Source: Bacillota bacterium
GTDB taxonomy: Bacteria; Bacillota; Clostridia; Lachnospirales; Lachnospiraceae
Direction of reading: 5' to 3'
Assembly: GCA_023415595.1 (NCBI GenBank)
Contig: JAEZJW010000184.1
Location: forward strand, 1-7,163
DNA: 7,163 bases
Below the pieces are notes generated by a model. The model searched no databases and was not told where the DNA came from. It saw only the letters and a list, made by a program, of their open reading frames with translations. The position numbers and the translations under genes are program-made. Shown piece after piece: positions 4,642 to 7,163 of this stretch (its first letter is position 1; every line of letters starts with the position of its first letter).

Positions 4642-7134
4642 ATGAAGCTTCGGCGTAAAAGAATCAATCTAATCATAGGTGTCATAATTCTTATCCTGGC
4701 AGATCTCATCTACCTGAGATATGTTTGGGAGAAAAGCATCGGGTTAACAAAGGAACGGGCATATCTGCTGGCAGACACTGCAGAGGTCGGATTACAGACT
4801 GAGCTTTTTAATGATCTGAAGCTGCTGCCGGAAGATATCAACAAAACTGAATATCACATCATCAAGGAAAGTCTGTCTGAGATTTCCGAACGGAATAAAG
4901 CAGTCAGTTATTGTTATCTCTATACCAGGAAGGGGGATAACTTCCTCCTGATTGCAGATTCCGAACCGGTTTCCTCTGAGTATTACCTTGCTCCGGGCAG
5001 TGAGTTTCCGTTAGGGGATGATAAATACATAAAAGCTTTTCAATCCGGTGAACCGATGGTAACAAAGCAGAGGAAGATCAGCCGGGGAAATTGGATCAGT
5101 GTACTGTATCCTGTGAAGGATTCACAGAACAAAGCGGTAACAGCTGTTTTAGGAATGGATTATAATGCTAATATTTGGTTCGGGTATGCCAGAGCCAGAT
5201 TATTTGATAATGTACTCAATGGTATATTCCTGATCCTGTTCTTTATCATGGGACATTATATCTTTTATAAGCAACAAGAAATTAAGGCAGATAGGAATAA
5301 ACTGAGAGAAATGAATGATAAGCTGCTTGTGAAGGAGCGGATATTCCATGCATTATTTGAGCAGGCACCCTATGGGATTACCTTTGGTAACAGTAAAAGT
5401 GACATTGTAGATTCAAATCTTATGTTCCATAGAATTGTGGGAAGGCCGAAAGAGGAGCTACAGAAGATAAGCTGGACGGATATTTCCCATCCTGAGGACG
5501 TTAAGAAGGATATGGACTTATTTGAGAAACTGAAAGAGGGTGAGATTGACGGATATCAGATGGAAAAGCGGTATATCCGTCCGGACGGCACGATAACATG
5601 GGCTAATTTGAATATTGCACCCATAAAGTTTGATAATAAGGATGCTATTAGTCATGTCTGCATCATTGAAGATATTACAGAGAGGAAGAAGGCAGAAGCC
5701 AGCTTGAAGGAAAGTGAACGAAGCAAGTCCATGCTGCTTTCCAACTTACCGGGTATGGCCTACCGGTGTAAGTATGACAGGGATTGGACGATGCAGTTCG
5801 TATCCGAGGGTTGCTATGAGCTGACCGGCTATCCCCCGGAGAGTCTGCTGAATAACAGGGATATTACGTTCAATGATCTGATCAATCAGGATTTTCGGGA
5901 TTATCTGTGGGATAAATGGACAGAGGTGCTGCAAAAGCATGCTGTATTTAAGGAAGAGTATGCAATCATTACAGCAGATCATAGAATAAAATGGGTATTC
6001 GAGCAGGGCCAGGGTGTCTATAACGAGCAGGGTGAGATTGAAGCAATCGAAGGAATGATCATCGATATCTCCAAGCAAAGGAAAAGAGAGGATGAGATCC
6101 TGTTTCTTACCTATCATGATGTTCTGACCGGGCTATATAACCGCAGGTATTATGAGGAAGCTAAAATTCAGATGGATCAGAAGGACAAGTACCCTCTATC
6201 CGTAATCGTGGGTGATATTAACGGGTTAAAGCTGATTAATTCTGCAATGGGGCATCATGAGGGAGATATCTTAATTCAGAAGGTGACCAGAGTCTTAGAA
6301 CAATGCAGCCGCCCCGGAGATATTCTGGCAAGAACGGGCGGAGACGAATTCAGTATTCTCATGCCGAATACGACCTATGAGGAAGCTGATAAAATCGTGC
6401 ATATGATTGGAAGGATCTGTGATGAGCAGAGAAAAAATGCTCCGGATGAGCCTTATCATGCCAGTATTTCCGTAGGCTGTGCAACGAAGGAGGAAGAAAC
6501 TGTCGTCTTAACCAATGTAATTAAAGCTGCAGAGGAAAGCATGTACCGGCATAAGCTTCTTCAGAACCGAAGCCTGCATAGCTCAATCATATCCACGATG
6601 AAGACCTCCCTCTTTGAAAAAAGCCAGGAAACCGAAGCGCATGCCCAGAGACTGATTACCTTATCCCGGAATGTCGGCGAGCTTCTGACTCTCACAGAAG
6701 AAGAGCTTAATCAGCTGGAACTGTTATCCACCCTCCATGATATCGGCAAGATCGGAATCAGTGACAATATATTGAATAAACCCGGCAAGCTTACCGAGAA
6801 GGAATGGCTGGAGATGAAACGCCACCCGGAGATGGGGTATCGTATTGCCATGTCAACACCTGAGCTTGCACCGATCGCGGATTATATTTTAAATCACCAT
6901 GAGCGTTGGGATGGGAAGGGATATCCCTATGGCAGAAAAGGGGAAGAGATACCGTTATTATCCCGTATTATCTCCATCGCAGATTCCTATGATGCGATGA
7001 CCTCGGACCGCCCCTACCGGAAAGCTTTGACCAGGGAAGAAGCAATCGAGGAGATCCGCAGGAATGCCGGAACCCAGTTTGACCCCAGCCTGACAGAGCT
7101 GTTTTTGAATAATGTAGTGAGAGATGAGAATTAG
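4642..7134 (+). CDS. Membrane sensor with Cache-like, two PAS, GGDEF and HD-GYP domains (cyclic-di-GMP synthesis/degradation)
   Basis: An 830-residue inner-membrane signalling enzyme. Layout: membrane segment (about 9-27), extracytoplasmic Cache-like sensor (about 30-188), second membrane segment (192-209), short coiled linker, PAS with PAC end (about 231-350), second PAS (about 358-480), GGDEF (about 485-640) and HD-GYP (about 655-830). In GGDEF the signature GGDEF (566-570), metal Asp525, guanine ligands Asn533 and Asp542, and the inhibitory-site RxxD (557-560) exactly five residues upstream are all present; GDINGLK replaces the usual D-x-D-x-F-K. In HD-GYP the expected metal ligands Glu663, His667, His699, Asp700, His728, His752, His753 and Asp781 are present, with GKGYP at 758-762. 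Both synthesis and hydrolysis of cyclic-di-GMP are therefore possible; which dominates cannot be read from sequence. The ATG follows an AGGGTGGGTGA ribosome binding region. It is monocistronic as far as visible; no terminator is seen before the window ends. Confidence 0.93.
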   Translation: MKLRRKRINLIIGVIILILADLIYLRYVWEKSIGLTKERAYLLADTAEVGLQTELFNDLKLLPEDINKTEYHIIKESLSEISERNKAVSYCYLYTRKGDNFLLIADSEPVSSEYYLAPGSEFPLGDDKYIKAFQSGEPMVTKQRKISRGNWISVLYPVKDSQNKAVTAVLGMDYNANIWFGYARARLFDNVLNGIFLILFFIMGHYIFYKQQEIKADRNKLREMNDKLLVKERIFHALFEQAPYGITFGNSKSDIVDSNLMFHRIVGRPKEELQKISWTDISHPEDVKKDMDLFEKLKEGEIDGYQMEKRYIRPDGTITWANLNIAPIKFDNKDAISHVCIIEDITERKKAEASLKESERSKSMLLSNLPGMAYRCKYDRDWTMQFVSEGCYELTGYPPESLLNNRDITFNDLINQDFRDYLWDKWTEVLQKHAVFKEEYAIITADHRIKWVFEQGQGVYNEQGEIEAIEGMIIDISKQRKREDEILFLTYHDVLTGLYNRRYYEEAKIQMDQKDKYPLSVIVGDINGLKLINSAMGHHEGDILIQKVTRVLEQCSRPGDILARTGGDEFSILMPNTTYEEADKIVHMIGRICDEQRKNAPDEPYHASISVGCATKEEETVVLTNVIKAAEESMYRHKLLQNRSLHSSIISTMKTSLFEKSQETEAHAQRLITLSRNVGELLTLTEEELNQLELLSTLHDIGKIGISDNILNKPGKLTEKEWLEMKRHPEMGYRIAMSTPELAPIADYILNHHERWDGKGYPYGRKGEEIPLLSRIISIADSYDAMTSDRPYRKALTREEAIEEIRRNAGTQFDPSLTELFLNNVVRDEN

Positions 7135-7163
7135 CTGATATTTAAGTCATAATCTTTACCGGA

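Noticed and set aside
5746..6117. 123-codon minus-strand open frame inside the sensor gene
   Set aside because: It lies wholly inside the second PAS region, has no ribosome binding site or recognisable motif, and the opposite strand is clearly coding.
1..7163. CRISPR array, tRNA or rRNA genes
   Set aside because: No regularly spaced repeats, tRNA cloverleaf or rRNA-like sequence was recognised on either strand.

Overview
The window looks like a chromosomal segment of an anaerobic Firmicute in class Clostridia, most likely a Lachnospiraceae-type organism (inference). The grounds are moderate-to-low GC with AT-rich intergenic DNA, strong AGGAGG-type ribosome binding sites, sigma-A-like promoters, and families common in Clostridia: a clostridial-style PurE, a DUF2294/MpsC-like protein, a DUF4914 protein and a PAS-GGDEF-HD-GYP sensor.

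Layout. Positions 1-120 are a GC-rich block (68 of 120 bases G or C by hand count). It starts with an open frame that stops at 31-33 and continues into three compact hairpins. It resembles the 3' end of an IS200/IS605-type element, i.e. a tnpB tail plus guide-RNA-like structure, but this is tentative. Four genes then lie on the minus strand. In transcription order they are a small DUF2294/MpsC-like protein (4375 to 4010) with its own promoter and a good intrinsic terminator; purE (3844 to 3341) with its own putative promoter and a dyad operator; a 625-residue DUF4914 protein with an HPr-kinase/PEPCK-like P-loop (3253 to 1376); and a DUF3360 putative membrane transporter (1366 to 146) that begins nine bases after the DUF4914 stop. 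On the plus strand, diverging from the MpsC-like gene, is a large membrane-bound cyclic-di-GMP enzyme (4642 to 7134) with an extracytoplasmic sensor, two PAS domains, and GGDEF and HD-GYP domains that both look intact.

How the parts fit. PurE acts in purine synthesis but has no other pur gene beside it here. No terminator is visible between purE and the DUF4914 gene, so read-through is possible, but a TATAAT box and a 10-bp-period direct repeat suggest the DUF4914-DUF3360 pair has its own control. That pair is the best candidate for an undescribed system: a soluble P-loop protein of unknown substrate tightly coupled to an uncharacterised transporter. The cyclic-di-GMP gene has a leader of about 120 nt with two inverted repeats that match no riboswitch I recognise.
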